From: Alphaproteobacteria bacterium
GTDB lineage: Bacteria; Pseudomonadota; Alphaproteobacteria; CAAGCB01; CAG-977
NCBI GenBank assembly: GCA_900768465.1
Contig: CAAGCY010000022.1
Coordinates: forward strand, 1 to 57,878
Direction: 5' to 3'
DNA: 57,878 nucleotides
Shown here: positions 1 through 6,146 of the stretch, in pieces
Position numbering within the stretch: the stretch's first letter is position 1
Layout: every line of letters begins with the position of its first letter
Translations under genes and position numbers: made by a program
Notes under the pieces: model-generated
What the model saw: only the letters and a program-made list of their open reading frames with translations
Told to the model about the DNA's origin: nothing
The model's database searches: none

Positions 1-299
1 AGCTTGTCAAAGTTGCGTTCCAGCGTTTCGGCGTGCAGAATCTCGTTGTCACGGTAGTCCGTTTCCTGCGTCAAAGGCACTTCGCGCACAATCGCGATTT
101 CCGCTCCCGATTCCGGCGCGTCCGTAAACACCAAGTTGCCGCTCTTGACCGTCCAGTCCGTCCGTTCCGTCTGTATGTCGTTTTTCTTTTGTCTGACTTT
201 GATATGCTCCTGTTCCAAAAAAGAAAACGGGATTGCAAACTCTTTCGCAACCCCGTTTCCGATGTAAATCACCTTGTTTGTTTGACTGCTTACTGTCAT
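1..299 (-). CDS. Phage tail fibre protein, N-terminal part (runs off left edge)
   Basis: This is the first 99 codons of a minus-strand gene that continues past the left edge. The start ATG (299-297) follows a good GAAAGGA ribosome site. The translation begins MTVSSQTNKVIYIGNG, continues AIPFSFLEQEHIKV, and later reads VREVPLTQETDYRDN and HAETLERNFDK. This is the typical pattern of the conserved N-terminal module of T7-gp17-like phage tail fibres: a short beta-rich baseplate- or tail-attachment domain with the PLTQETDY and AET(L/H)E signatures. The frame stays open from the start to the edge. The host-recognition part lies outside the window. It marks the window's left end as prophage or a prophage-derived island, consistent with the attachment-site remnant near 2180. 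Confidence 0.75.
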   Translation of the reverse strand, partial: MTVSSQTNKVIYIGNGVAKEFAIPFSFLEQEHIKVRQKKNDIQTERTDWTVKSGNLVFTDAPESGAEIAIVREVPLTQETDYRDNEILHAETLERNFDK

Positions 300-451
300 T
301 TTTTATCCTTTCAATAAAAAAAGACGAAGGAAAAAAATCCCTTCGTCCAGACATCAGCACCCTGCTTTTGCATAATATCACTTATTGTGATTATTTTTTC
401 GCAAATGTCAAGACGCAATCTTCTTTTTTGCCGATCTGAAACCGAAAAAAA

Positions 452-469
452 TCTTACTGTTCGGTAAGA
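452..469. promoter_or_regulatory. hipBA operator 1 (inverted repeat)
   Basis: TCTTAC-N6-GTAAGA palindrome. One further A/T pair at 451 and 470 extends each arm to seven bases (ATCTTAC and GTAAGAT). The same 18-bp pattern recurs at 503-520, with centres 51 bp apart, about five helical turns. It lies just upstream of the -35 hexamer. Paired palindromes flanking the promoter are typical of HipB-type autorepression; binding by this HipB is inferred. Confidence 0.7.
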
Positions 470-475
470 TTTTGT

Positions 476-503
476 TTGATATTGAGGTGAAAGTCGTGAT
501 AAT
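476..503 (+). promoter_or_regulatory. hipBA promoter between two operators
   Basis: TTGATA (476-481) and GATAAT (498-503) with a 16-bp spacer each match the sigma-70 consensus at five of six positions. Operator 1 ends seven bases before the -35, and operator 2 begins on the last base of the -10. A repressor bound at both would sandwich RNA polymerase. Transcription would begin near 510, leaving a leader of only about 14 nt. Confidence 0.65.
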
Positions 504-520
504 CTTACCGAGAGGTAAGA
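503..520. promoter_or_regulatory. hipBA operator 2 overlapping -10 and ribosome site
   Basis: TCTTACC-GAGA-GGTAAGA has perfect seven-base arms and shares the TCTTAC-N6-GTAAGA core with operator 1. It starts on the final base of the -10 hexamer. The only purine-rich ribosome site for hipB (AGAGG, 511-515, eight bases before the ATG at 524) lies inside the palindrome. In the mRNA the same bases could form only a short hairpin. Confidence 0.7.
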
Positions 521-523
521 AAA

Positions 524-736
524 ATGATGATACAAAACGCGAAAGACTTCGGCGAAGCTATCAGAAAATATAGAAAGAAACAGGGATTGACTCAAATCCA
601 ACTGTCCGCCATGAGCAACGTCAGTCCTCGATTTATCGGCGAACTGGAACGGGGAAAGCCGACCATTGAATTGGAAAAAGCTCTTTCGGTCGCATGGATG
701 TTAGGGCTTAATCTGAACACGCGGGATGAGGAATAA
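524..736 (+). CDS. hipB: HipB-like antitoxin, XRE helix-turn-helix repressor
   Basis: A 70-residue, single-domain XRE/Cro-CI helix-turn-helix protein. The HTH covers about residues 8-60, with the recognition region around QIQLSAMSNVSPRFIGELERGK. It sits three bases upstream of a hipA gene and is followed by no other repressor, so it is almost certainly the antitoxin and autorepressor of the pair. Start choice: the ATG at 524 uses AGAGG within operator 2; the track's first residues are Met-Met, so the second ATG at 527 is also possible. Family knowledge: HipB dimers bind operator DNA and hold HipA in an inactive complex. Base composition is more A+T-rich than the chromosomal genes further right, which fits mobile origin. 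Confidence 0.85.
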   Translation: MMIQNAKDFGEAIRKYRKKQGLTQIQLSAMSNVSPRFIGELERGKPTIELEKALSVAWMLGLNLNTRDEE

Positions 737-739
737 TCC

Positions 740-1978
740 ATGTCCGGCTCATTAAAAGTCTATCTTTACGGGCGTCAAATCGGCACATTATCAGAAGATT
801 CTCTCGGGCATTTAGAGTTTCGATACGATGAGGACGCTTATCCTTTGTCGGTCAGAATGCCTGTTCGCAAAGAAACCTACGATCAGATGTATGCCGAACC
901 GTTTTTTGATAACCTGACGCCGGAAGGGGACGCTTTAAACCTGATTGCAAGGAAGTTTCATATTTCCGAAGAAAACACCTTCTCCGTCCTGAAACAAATC
1001 GGCGGAGATTGCGCCGGGGCGGTTTCTTTGTATTCCGGAAAAATTCAGCCTCATATAGACCGCCCGTTAAAGAAAATCGATCATGAGGCGTTGTCGAAGA
1101 TTATTGAAGAACTGCCCAATAATCCTCTGTTGACGGGAATGGATAACGCGCCGCGTTTATCGTTGGCAGGTGCGCAGTCCAAATTTGCCGTTTATAAGGG
1201 AACGGACGGGAAATATTATCGTTCTGATGACGAACACCCGACAACGCATATCATAAAAATCGCCAATAAGTACTTTAACGGGCTTTTGGAAAATGAACTG
1301 TTCTGTATGACGCTGGCAAAAAAAATCTTTAAAGACGCGATTGATGTCCGTCTGGATTCGGTTGACGGACAAAAGTTTTTGGAAATTGAAAGATTTGATC
1401 GAAAATTCATGAATGATCGGATCGAACGCGTCCATCAAGAGGATTTCTGTCAAGTGCTTGGGTGCTTGAGCCGCAGAAAATATCAAGCGGACGGCGGGCC
1501 GAAACTTTCGCAAATATATAATGCCGTAAAAGAATATTCGGCTCAAAAAGCGTTTGACGGTTATAAATTGATACAGCTTTTGATTTTTAATTATCTGATC
1601 GGGAATACGGACGCTCACGCCAAGAATTTTTCCTTTGTGCATACGGACAAAAACAACACGGTCGTTTTATCGCCCGCCTATGATTTGGTGGCGGTTGACG
1701 TTTATCCCAAAAAAACGGTCAGTCATCAAATCGCGATGACGATAAACGGCAAAGGAACTTATGCCTCACTTTATCGGAAGGATTGGGAAGCTCTTTTCGC
1801 GCAACTGAATTTGAACGCGACAAGTATGATGAAAGAAATGCAAAAGACTTTTTCCCATATCGTTGATGACGGTCGGAAACTGGCGGATATCCTTGATAAA
1901 GACGCTTTAACGTCTTCGGATATTTATGAAAAGATTCTGAAGAATGTCGAAAACAGATACCGGGCACTGTTTGATTAA
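740..1978 (+). CDS. hipA: HipA-like serine/threonine kinase toxin
   Basis: A 412-residue protein close to the usual HipA length of about 440. An N-terminal HipA_N domain (about 1-100, with FFDNLTPEGDAL) precedes the kinase core. Visible motifs are the nucleotide loop RLSLAGAQSKFAVYK (about 140-153), THIIKI, LEIERFDR (214-221), the catalytic loop NTDAHAKNFS (289-298, catalytic Asp291), and SPAYDL (311-316, metal-binding Asp315). Ser141 lies where the E. coli toxin autophosphorylates (Ser150). All catalytic residues are present, so it looks active. E. coli HipA phosphorylates glutamyl-tRNA synthetase and halts translation; the target here is unknown. The gene is the last before the attachment-site remnant, a usual position for prophage cargo. 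Confidence 0.88.
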   Translation: MSGSLKVYLYGRQIGTLSEDSLGHLEFRYDEDAYPLSVRMPVRKETYDQMYAEPFFDNLTPEGDALNLIARKFHISEENTFSVLKQIGGDCAGAVSLYSGKIQPHIDRPLKKIDHEALSKIIEELPNNPLLTGMDNAPRLSLAGAQSKFAVYKGTDGKYYRSDDEHPTTHIIKIANKYFNGLLENELFCMTLAKKIFKDAIDVRLDSVDGQKFLEIERFDRKFMNDRIERVHQEDFCQVLGCLSRRKYQADGGPKLSQIYNAVKEYSAQKAFDGYKLIQLLIFNYLIGNTDAHAKNFSFVHTDKNNTVVLSPAYDLVAVDVYPKKTVSHQIAMTINGKGTYASLYRKDWEALFAQLNLNATSMMKEMQKTFSHIVDDGRKLADILDKDALTSSDIYEKILKNVENRYRALFD

Positions 1979-2055
1979 CCATAAAACTCAGTAAATTAAT
2001 GGGCGTGAAGACACACTTTACAAGATGTAACTTCTTTAGTAACATATCAAAAAAT

Positions 2056-2097
2056 GCTAATATAACTGCTAATGGATTTGCTAATGAAACTGCTAAT
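2056..2097. repeat. Four GCTAAT repeats at exact 12-bp period (possible integrase arm sites)
   Basis: GCTAAT occurs at 2056, 2068, 2080 and 2092, with variable six-base spacers; the clearest unit is GCTAATGAAACT/GCTAATAAAACC. Two more units at the same period lie at 2257 and 2269. The two clusters flank the tRNA-Ser 3'-end fragment at 2173-2189. Short tandem direct repeats on both sides of an att core are how tyrosine integrases arrange arm-type sites, so that role is inferred. The repeats are also in frame in a weak 46-codon ORF (1999-2139) as Ala-Asn pairs, which I do not regard as a gene. Confidence 0.5.
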
Positions 2098-2172
2098 AAA
2101 ACCGATGTGGCGGGGAGTTTTTCAGATGTATCCGTTTGATTTTAAAAGAAAATTTATTACTCTAACAAATTA

Positions 2173-2189
2173 TCCCTCCTTCTCCGCCA
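2173..2189 (+). other. tRNA-Ser 3'-end fragment, likely attachment site (att) of the prophage/island
   Basis: TCCCTCCTTCTCCGCCA reads as the end of a tRNA: T-stem CCCTC, acceptor strand CTTCTCC, discriminator G and CCA. The G discriminator with this acceptor fits tRNA-Ser (5' strand GGAGAAG). No tRNA body precedes it; the bases at the T-loop position do not match TTCGAAT. A terminator follows within ten bases, as after a real tRNA. An isolated 3' tRNA end is what the far side of an element integrated in a tRNA gene looks like. Everything to the left (tail fibre, hipBA) would then be element and the intact tRNA-Ser should lie at the other end, outside this window. Confidence 0.6.
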
Positions 2190-2196
2190 TTTTGCA

Positions 2197-2230
2197 AAAG
2201 AACCCATTTTTTTCAACGGGTTCTTTTTGT
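2197..2230 (+). terminator. Intrinsic terminator after the tRNA-Ser fragment
   Basis: AAAGAACCC (2197-2205) pairs with GGGTTCTTT (2218-2226) and runs into a T-rich stretch. The position right after the CCA of the tRNA-Ser fragment suggests this is the original tRNA terminator retained on the chromosomal side of the att site. Confidence 0.75.
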
Positions 2231-2590
2231 TTTTGCAGACAATTCAAAAACTTACTGCTAATAAAACTGCTAATAAAATCTCTCCCCGCCAGTCTTTTCG
2301 AGGAGCTTTTGCCCCACAGGAAGGTGTCCCGATGACGCTATATAACAGTCGTCCCGACTTCAGTATTTTACTTATACCGTATCACAAATTGCTGTTATTT
2401 TTTTATCTTTGTCAAACCTTATTTTTCCGAATCTTGCGCGGCAAAACCGCAAACGGCCTTGCGCCCCGTCTTTGATGGTTTGCGGGCGTATCCGCGGTAT
2501 CCGCAAAGACACGTTCATCCGTCGCTATCCAAAACCGTTTCGTTTTCTCAAAAGACGGCTGATGAAAGCGTAAAGATAGGTATTTTTTTC
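2231..2590. other. Non-coding stretch with second GCTAAT pair and hairpins
   Basis: No convincing gene in 360 bases. It holds two GCTAATAAAA units (2257, 2269) matching those left of the att fragment. CTCCCCGCCA (2282-2291) is the inverted complement of TGGCGGGGAG at 2108-2117, so these two sites also bracket the att fragment. TTTGCGG/CCGCAAA (2479-2485, 2501-2507) forms a seven-pair stem. An ORF through this stretch (2227-2475) has no ribosome site and no recognisable product. Confidence 0.5.
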
Positions 2591-2618
2591 TTGACATAAG
2601 CGAAGCAAAAAACATAAT
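2591..2618 (+). promoter_or_regulatory. Promoter of the abi-associated small RNA
   Basis: A consensus TTGACA (2591-2596) stands 16 bases before CATAAT (2613-2618), which matches five of six -10 positions; TAATAT at 2615-2620 is an alternative. Transcription would start about 2624-2627, immediately before the structured element at 2631-2692. Confidence 0.7.
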
Positions 2619-2624
2619 ATTAGC

Positions 2625-2692
2625 CAACAGACCCGCTAGGCTTCATAGCTGTCTTTGGTGATAGCTAACAGCATAATTAGCGGGTATTTTTT
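2625..2692 (+). ncRNA. Small structured RNA upstream of the Abi_2 gene, ends in its own terminator
   Basis: ACCCGCTA (2631-2638) pairs perfectly with TAGCGGGT (2678-2685), closing a 39-nt interior that can form GCTGT/ACAGC (2648-2652, 2668-2672) or the alternative TAGCT/AGCTA pairing. Six T residues follow the outer stem (2687-2692), so the element resembles a compact RNA ending in an intrinsic terminator. It has its own consensus promoter and stops ten bases before the Abi gene's ATG at 2703. A promoter, short RNA, weak terminator and HEPN-like toxin in this order recalls RNA-antitoxin (type III-like) systems. Structured RNAs upstream of AbiF/Abi_2 genes have, to my recollection, been reported; I could not check whether this one fits. 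Confidence 0.6.
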
Positions 2693-2702
2693 AGAAATTG
2701 AC

Positions 2703-3158
2703 ATGCCAGATATTTATCCCCCGACAAATTTAGATGAGCAAATTCGGAATCCTTAAAAAACGCGGGATGACTTTTATTGATGAAGAACGTGCGAAGAAAT
2801 ATATCCGCTACATCGGGTATAAAAGATTATCTTGGTACTGGCATCCTTTTTATGACGAAACCTCAGAAAAATTCAAATGTGAAATGTCTTTTGACGACAT
2901 TCTTTCCCTTTACATTTTTGATAGAAAGCTGCGAATGCTCTTTCTTGAAGCTTCAGAGAGAATAGAAATTTGCACCAAGACACTTTTTTCTGACATATTA
3001 AGCTTAGCTCATGGTTCGTCTTGGTATTTGGACGCCAATTTGTTTGATACAAAAACGGATCGTTAATTTCTTTTGAAGCCCTTGGTTTTCCAAAAAATTG
3101 GAAAGAAGATGCCCTTTTACAGAAAATGCTGTCGGAAGATCAACCGGAACTGCTTTAA
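2703..3158 (+). pseudogene. Abi_2 (AbiD/AbiF) family abortive-infection protein, broken
   Basis: The reading frame from ATG 2703 gives MPDIYPPTNLDEQIR and then meets a stop. One extra A at 2748-2749 explains it: in the next frame the protein goes on as ILKKRGMTFIDEERAKKYI, KRLSWYWHPF and later SERIEICTKTL and SSWYLDANLF, the usual Abi_2 order. That frame ends at 3066. A third frame then encodes FEALGFPKNWKEDALL, the familiar Abi_2 C-terminus, to a stop at 3156-3158. About 100 residues expected between WYLD and GFPKNW are missing. So there is one frameshift near 2748 and a deletion/frameshift near 3060. Intact members are HEPN-type proteins tied to abortive infection. A shorter product from ATG 2734 (110 residues) could be made but lacks the C-terminal part. 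Confidence 0.75.
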
Positions 3159-3170
3159 TTCTTTTGTTTG

Positions 3171-4805
3171 CTATCTACCGCTGATTGCATCAGCTTCCTT
3201 GTTTTTTTGCAAAAACGCCTTGAATTCGTCCGCTTGTTCTGCGGTGATGCTTTCATTTTTTCTTTTTCCGGGACAGGAACCGAAAAAGCGGGCTCTCAGC
3301 TCTGTCGGCGGTATTCTGATATTTCCGTAGCACGGCGCCGCTCCGCTTAAATAATCGAAAACCGTCATTTTCTGCGAATCTTGCAGGTTTATATCCGCGC
3401 CGTTTTCAACCAAATAACGGGCGATTTCCAAATTTCCTTCCTGTACGGCGTACATCAGCGCCGTGCGTTCCGCGTTAAGCATACAGAAATCGTCTCCGAA
3501 ACACATTTCATCCATATACATTTTGTTCGTTCGGGCATTTATGTCTGCTCCGGCGTCCAGCAGGATTTTCACGCTGTCCGGAAATCCGTATTGCGCCGCG
3601 TACATCAACGCCGTTTTTCCAAATTCGTTTGTCGCGTTCACATCGGTATCCAAACCCGAACAGCTTGATTTCGCGCAGTTTTCAATCAGTATTTTTAAAA
3701 CGTCGGGACGGTGAATCGCAACCATGAGAATTTCATCCGACGCTTGCGGCGTTTCCGGTTCGTCGAATTTTTCACCTTTCGCTTTTTTGCTTTCGATTAA
3801 CGCCCTGATTTCATCGGCAGGCGCGCCGGAAAGGATTTTATAACGCAAAGTTTTTTTGTCGACAGGCAGGCTTTTTGCCGCCCCCGGCATCATCACCCAA
3901 TACGCGTAAAAGCGAGCGTCCTTTTCCCAAACCGGAAAGTTTTTTACATAATGCCGAGTCAATTCCTCGACCGCTCTGTCAAACCCGATGCCATGATTGA
4001 CGATTTTGCTGAAATACATGTAATTGGGATACGATTCCATCGCCCACGATTCCAACGGGCGCACCAACGTCTGCAAGTTTTCATCATGCAGGTAAGCTGG
4101 ATAAATGGCGCCATCCCGTTCAAATTTAAAATCGGGATCATAGCGGATTTCGAGAGTTGCGGCGGTTATCGCCGCTTCAAGAAAGCCATGCACCCCGTTG
4201 GGCGGCAAATCCAATTCTGATTTAATATATTTCCGATACTCTTCGACTTCCGGCGGAAAATTGTATTGCGGATACAGCTCGCAGTTGGACAGATTCAATG
4301 TTTCCATGGAATAATCGGAAGGCCAGTACTGAATAGCCGTCAAATGAACCTTTTGCGCCGCCGCGCAAGGAATAATGATTTTCCCGACCTTTTTTCCCCA
4401 TTCGCCTGACAGTTTGGAAAGATCAAACGCGCCGACCTGTATCAAGCATTTCAAGTCTTGATAACAATGAAGATAGCCGTCTTCCGTCCAGTATTTATAA
4501 TTCGATTTTTCGCCGCTTTTTTTATAATACGCGGTGATTTTCGTATGCAAACGGGAAGCGGTGTCCTCGAATTCGCGCGTGTTTATTTTTTCGGGCTGGT
4601 AAAAGTTCACCATGATTAAGTATTGCATGGCGGCGGAATCGTCCGTTTTCGCGATTGTTTTTAAATCCTCCATCGCTTTTTGAGGATTGTCCTTTATCGA
4701 ATTTACAATCGATTCATACGGTTGATTGTTATTTTGTTGCGCTCTAACAGAAAAACAGAGAAATAAACACAGAAAAACGGATAAAACAGTAAATTTGTTT
4801 CGCAT
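3171..4805 (-). CDS. Secreted ankyrin-repeat protein
   Basis: A 544-residue protein with a clear signal peptide (hydrophobic 4-20, cleavage likely after VRA at 22). The N-terminal 370 residues match nothing I recognise; they include several Cys and aromatic residues. The C-terminal part carries ankyrin repeats: a degenerate one at about 355-392, one at 393-425 (GKTALMYAAQYG, LLDAGADINAR) and one at 444-477 (RTALMYAVQEGNLEIARYLVENGADIN). The start ATG follows AAGGA. It ends 13 bases from the Abi_2 remnant, which converges on it. Export by Sec to the periplasm is predicted; ankyrin repeats suggest protein binding. In host-associated Alphaproteobacteria ankyrin proteins are often effectors, but a Sec-type signal argues for an envelope role. 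Function unknown. Confidence 0.8.
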   Translation of the reverse strand: MRNKFTVLSVFLCLFLCFSVRAQQNNNQPYESIVNSIKDNPQKAMEDLKTIAKTDDSAAMQYLIMVNFYQPEKINTREFEDTASRLHTKITAYYKKSGEKSNYKYWTEDGYLHCYQDLKCLIQVGAFDLSKLSGEWGKKVGKIIIPCAAAQKVHLTAIQYWPSDYSMETLNLSNCELYPQYNFPPEVEEYRKYIKSELDLPPNGVHGFLEAAITAATLEIRYDPDFKFERDGAIYPAYLHDENLQTLVRPLESWAMESYPNYMYFSKIVNHGIGFDRAVEELTRHYVKNFPVWEKDARFYAYWVMMPGAAKSLPVDKKTLRYKILSGAPADEIRALIESKKAKGEKFDEPETPQASDEILMVAIHRPDVLKILIENCAKSSCSGLDTDVNATNEFGKTALMYAAQYGFPDSVKILLDAGADINARTNKMYMDEMCFGDDFCMLNAERTALMYAVQEGNLEIARYLVENGADINLQDSQKMTVFDYLSGAAPCYGNIRIPPTELRARFFGSCPGKRKNESITAEQADEFKAFLQKNKEADAISGR

Positions 4806-4823
4806 ACGGAATTCCTTTGAAAA

Positions 4824-4846
4824 GGTACTATTATTTTAATAGTACC
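4824..4846 (-). terminator. Hairpin between dnaJ and the ankyrin gene
   Basis: GGTACTATTA and TAATAGTACC form a perfect ten-pair stem with a three-base loop. On the minus strand it is followed by TTTTC, so it is a plausible terminator of the dnaK-dnaJ transcript just ahead of the ankyrin gene's ribosome site. A second stem, AGCGGAT/ATCCGCT (4883-4899), lies nearer dnaJ and has no T-run. Confidence 0.55.
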
Positions 4847-4936
4847 CTTTCTTTCCGTTCAAATCAACAAGGAGATTGCCGCAGCGGATTGCATCCGCTT
4901 CGCAAGCTTGATTTTATGCTTTGACTCTCGGCGGTC

Positions 4937-6079
4937 TTACTTCAGCAACTCGCGCAGCTTTTCAAAAAATCCCGTCGATTGAGGACTGGATTCTTTGCTT
5001 TCCTCGGCAAACTGTTTCAGCAGTTCTTTTTGCTTGTCGGTCAACTTGGTCGGCGTTTCGACCGTAAAGCGGACGAACAAATCGCCGACGCTCTTGCTTT
5101 GCAGCATGGTCATGCCTTTTTTGCGCAAGCGGACTTCCGTTCCCGATTGCGTGCCTTCGTCGATTTTGACTTTTTCGGACGAACCGTCGATGCAGGGAAT
5201 GTCGATTTCGCCGCCCAAAGCCGCCGTCGTCATGGACAAAGGAACGGTGCAATACAAATTCGCCGCGTCGCGTTTGAAAATCGGGTGCGGTTTGATGTGA
5301 ACAAAGATATACAAATCCCCGTTCGGTCCGCCGTTCATGCCCGCTTCGCCCTGCCCCGCCAAGCGCATTCTGTTGCCGGAATCGATACCCGCGGGAATGG
5401 TGACTTCCAGCACTTTCTTTTGCGAAATCTTACCCGTCCCGCCGCATTTTTTGCACGGATTTTTGATGACTTTGCCCGTCCCGTTGCAGGTTGGACAAGT
5501 TCTTTCCTCAATAAAGAATCCCGCTTGGCGGCGCACGCGACCCGTGCCGTGACAGGTGTCGCAAGTTTCGGCTTTCGACCCTTCCGCCGCGCCCGTGCCG
5601 TGGCAGTCTTCGCATTTGACGGCGGTTTGAATTTCGATTTCCTTGGTCAAGCCTTTGTAAGCTTCCTCCAGCGTGATTTCCAAATCGTAGCGGATATCCG
5701 CGCCGCGAACGCCCTCTTGCTGACGGGAACGGCGACCGCCGCCCATAAATTCGCTGAAGATGTCTTCAAAAATGCTGCCGAAGCCCGCGCCCGACCCGCC
5801 GCCGAAATCAAAGTTGAAGCCGCCGAATCCGCCTGCGCCCGCGCCTGCTCCTTGAGCAAACGCCGCATGACCGTAGCGATCGTATGCCGCGCGTTTTTGG
5901 CTGTCTTTCAGCACTTCGTAAGCTTCCGTGACTTCCTTGAACTTCAGTTCGGCTTCGGCGTTGCCGGGGTTGCGGTCGGGATGGTATTTCATCGCCAGCG
6001 TGCGGTATGCTTTTTTGATTTCGACGTCCGTCGCCCCTTTTTGCAGACCCAAAAGTTCGTAATAATCCTTTTCCATCAC
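4937..6079 (-). CDS. dnaJ: Chaperone DnaJ (Hsp40)
   Basis: A 380-residue type I DnaJ of standard length. The J domain (about 4-70) has KYHPDRNP with the HPD motif that stimulates DnaK's ATPase. A Gly/Phe-rich linker follows (about 75-115), then four CxxCxGxG zinc motifs (CEDCHGTG, CDTCHGTG, CPTCNGTG, CKKCGGTG; about 155-220) and the two C-terminal substrate-binding beta domains. It lies directly downstream of dnaK on the same strand, 67 bases away, with an inverted repeat between. Together with DnaK it refolds cytosolic proteins and holds unfolded clients. Confidence 0.97.
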   Translation of the reverse strand: MMEKDYYELLGLQKGATDVEIKKAYRTLAMKYHPDRNPGNAEAELKFKEVTEAYEVLKDSQKRAAYDRYGHAAFAQGAGAGAGGFGGFNFDFGGGSGAGFGSIFEDIFSEFMGGGRRSRQQEGVRGADIRYDLEITLEEAYKGLTKEIEIQTAVKCEDCHGTGAAEGSKAETCDTCHGTGRVRRQAGFFIEERTCPTCNGTGKVIKNPCKKCGGTGKISQKKVLEVTIPAGIDSGNRMRLAGQGEAGMNGGPNGDLYIFVHIKPHPIFKRDAANLYCTVPLSMTTAALGGEIDIPCIDGSSEKVKIDEGTQSGTEVRLRKKGMTMLQSKSVGDLFVRFTVETPTKLTDKQKELLKQFAEESKESSPQSTGFFEKLRELLK

Positions 6080-6099
6080 GGTATCCTTTTACAGCGAAA

Positions 6100-6128
6100 A
6101 CCGTTCGGAGGATTTTCCCCCGAACGGT
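6100..6128 (-). other. Inverted repeat between dnaK and dnaJ
   Basis: ACCGTTCGG (6100-6108) and CCGAACGGT (6120-6128) form a nine-pair stem with an 11-base loop. No T-run follows in the direction of transcription, so it is more likely an RNA processing or stability element that sets the dnaK:dnaJ ratio than a terminator. Confidence 0.55.
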
Positions 6129-6146
6129 CGATAACAAGTTGTTTGA

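Noticed and set aside
1..299. Frameshift in the tail-fibre fragment
   Set aside because: A first reading suggested a shift near 165, but careful codon counting shows one continuous open frame.
1999..2139. Short ORF of 46 codons (Ala-Asn repeats) after hipA
   Set aside because: No clear ribosome site and its composition is just the GCTAAT repeat read in frame; better explained as a repeat array.
2056..2274. CRISPR-like reading of the GCTAAT repeats
   Set aside because: Repeats are only 6 conserved bases with six-base spacers; no 24-40 base repeat, leader or cas gene.
2227..2475. 82-codon ORF across the spacer left of the abi RNA
   Set aside because: No ribosome site, crosses a terminator T-run, no recognisable domain.
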